Of a DNA stretch of 12,341 nucleotides, positions 11,348 to 12,341 are shown piece by piece. The notes under the pieces are model-generated. The model made no database searches and was not told the DNA's origin. It saw only the letters and a program-made list of their open reading frames with translations. How positions within the stretch are numbered: the first letter of the stretch is position 1; each line of letters opens with the position of its first letter. The position numbers and the translations under genes are program-made. This DNA is from Dehalococcoidia bacterium. Its GTDB lineage: Bacteria > Chloroflexota > Dehalococcoidia > GIF9 > UBA5629. The stretch lies in the NCBI GenBank assembly GCA_003484395.1, contig DNCV01000089.1:1-12341 (forward strand), in the 5' to 3' direction.

Positions 11348-12309
11348 ACAGGGACAGGCACTGTAGCCAGGATATCTTTGACGATATCTTCGACGGATTT
11401 TCCCCGCAATCGTATCTCCGATTTGGCGATGATGCGGTGTGCCAGCGCCGGTACAGCGAGATGTTTTACGTCATCAGGAATGACATAGTTGCGTCCGCGA
11501 ATTGCAGCTAAAGCCTGTGATGCTGCCTGGAGACCGAGCGATGCACGCGGGCTGGCTCCCAGTCTGATATCGGGATGTTCCCGGGTGGCACGGATAATTG
11601 CGACGATATAGCTGCGCACCGGATCGGCAACGAGTATGTGCCTGATTATCTTCTGCAAGTCCAGAAGCTCAGCGGCTTTCATTACATCTTTGAGACTGTG
11701 GAGTTTGTTCTCGTCCTGAAATCGAAAAAGGATGGCTCCCTCCTCCTCTGATGAAGGGTAGCCTAGCTTTATTTTGAGGAAGAACCTGTCCAGTTGCGCT
11801 TCCGGCAGCGGGAACGTTCCTTCCATTTCGATCGGGTTCTGTGTTGCCAGCAACAGGAACGGACGCGGCAGATTGATTGTTTCCAGGTCTACCGTTACCT
11901 GTTGTTCCTGCATGCATTCGAGCAAGCAGGATTGTGTTCGCGGGGTGGCGCGATTGATCTCATCAACGAGCACAATATTCGCCATGATCGGGCCGGGGCG
12001 AAACTCGAACTGAGAGGTTTTCTGGTTGAAGTAATGAATGCCGGTGACATCGGACGGAAGTAGATCAGCCGTACATTGTATACGTTTGAAAATGCAGCCG
12101 AGCGACATGGCTGTTGCCCGCGCCAGCATCGTTTTTCCGATGCCGGGAACGTCTTCCAGAAGCAGATGCCCTTCGCAGAGCAGGGCTACCAGAACGAATT
12201 CAATAGCGTCCTGTTTGCCGACGATGACGGTATTTACGTTCTTGATAAGCCTTTCGGCAGCTTCCTCTATTCTGGCTACTTCAGCCATTGTTGATTGCGG
12301 TTTGTCCAT
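11341..12309 (-). CDS. MoxR-family AAA+ ATPase
   Basis: A 322-residue AAA+ ATPase of the MoxR class, thought to act as a chaperone that activates or assembles partner proteins, often with VWA or DUF58 partners. Seen in order: Walker A EDVPGIGKTMLARA (52-65; K59-T60), the MoxR DLLPSDVTG (82-90), Walker B NIVLVDEINR (111-120), sensor 1 ATQNPIEMEGTFPLPEAQLD (155-174) with the following arginine DRF, and sensor 2 GASPRAS (251-257). C-terminal helical lid ends IVKDILATVPVPVE. Two starts are possible; AAGGAGGT is 9 nt before the ATG at 12309 but only 3 nt before the one at 12315, so 12309 is preferred. The usual DUF58 gene does not follow; a CAP-domain gene does. Confidence 0.95.
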   Translation of the reverse strand: MDKPQSTMAEVARIEEAAERLIKNVNTVIVGKQDAIEFVLVALLCEGHLLLEDVPGIGKTMLARATAMSLGCIFKRIQCTADLLPSDVTGIHYFNQKTSQFEFRPGPIMANIVLVDEINRATPRTQSCLLECMQEQQVTVDLETINLPRPFLLLATQNPIEMEGTFPLPEAQLDRFFLKIKLGYPSSEEEGAILFRFQDENKLHSLKDVMKAAELLDLQKIIRHILVADPVRSYIVAIIRATREHPDIRLGASPRASLGLQAASQALAAIRGRNYVIPDDVKHLAVPALAHRIIAKSEIRLRGKSVEDIVKDILATVPVPVE

Positions 12310-12341
12310 TATCATGTACCTCCTTATTCGCGGCTTTTTGT

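Overview
The window looks like bacterial chromosome of middling G+C: housekeeping genes with one A+T-richer accessory patch at the left end (about 1-1160). Nearly everything is on the minus strand; only hisA and hisI clearly read on the plus strand. The lineage is not fixed by what I can see. An archaeal-type fructose-bisphosphate aldolase/phosphatase, a bare L27 start without the Firmicutes-type N-terminal extension, and linked rpmE and YqhQ/DUF1385 genes would suit Chloroflexota (Dehalococcoidia-like). That is inference from family knowledge, not a search.

Layout. 1-390: a RelE/ParE-type toxin (cut by the window edge) preceded by its small antitoxin gene, with stop and start codons overlapping. 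537-1117: two copies of a 54-bp direct repeat (one mismatch) bracketing two tandem HicB-like antitoxin genes with no visible HicA toxin. 1173-4148: fbp (bifunctional aldolase/phosphatase), rdgB (nucleotide-pool sanitation) and dnaN (sliding clamp), read in that order on the minus strand, with a strong sigma70-type promoter of its own in front of dnaN. 4444-5538: hisA and hisI (histidine biosynthesis) on the plus strand, converging on a YqhQ/DUF1385 membrane protein with a 4-bp overlap of the gene ends. 5535-7353: rplU, rpmA and rpmE (ribosomal proteins L21, L27, L31), a clear rho-independent terminator, then the YqhQ gene. 7483-9925: a YgiQ-type radical SAM protein, an unlisted 33-residue zinc-ribbon microprotein, and coaE, which overlaps the microprotein gene by ATGA. 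10185-12309: a MoxR-type AAA+ ATPase followed by a membrane-anchored CAP-domain protein.

Functionally this is core metabolism and information processing (DNA replication, translation, CoA, histidine and gluconeogenesis). The most unusual parts are the repeat-bracketed HicB pair beside dnaN, the zinc-ribbon microprotein coupled to coaE, a set of genes whose -10 boxes sit only 6-8 nt before the start codon with no Shine-Dalgarno (possible leaderless mRNAs), and several perfect palindromes in gene junctions. No rRNA, tRNA, CRISPR array, transposase or integrase was seen. No gene-free stretch exceeds 300 bases; the longest, 4149-4443, holds divergent promoters for fbp and hisA.
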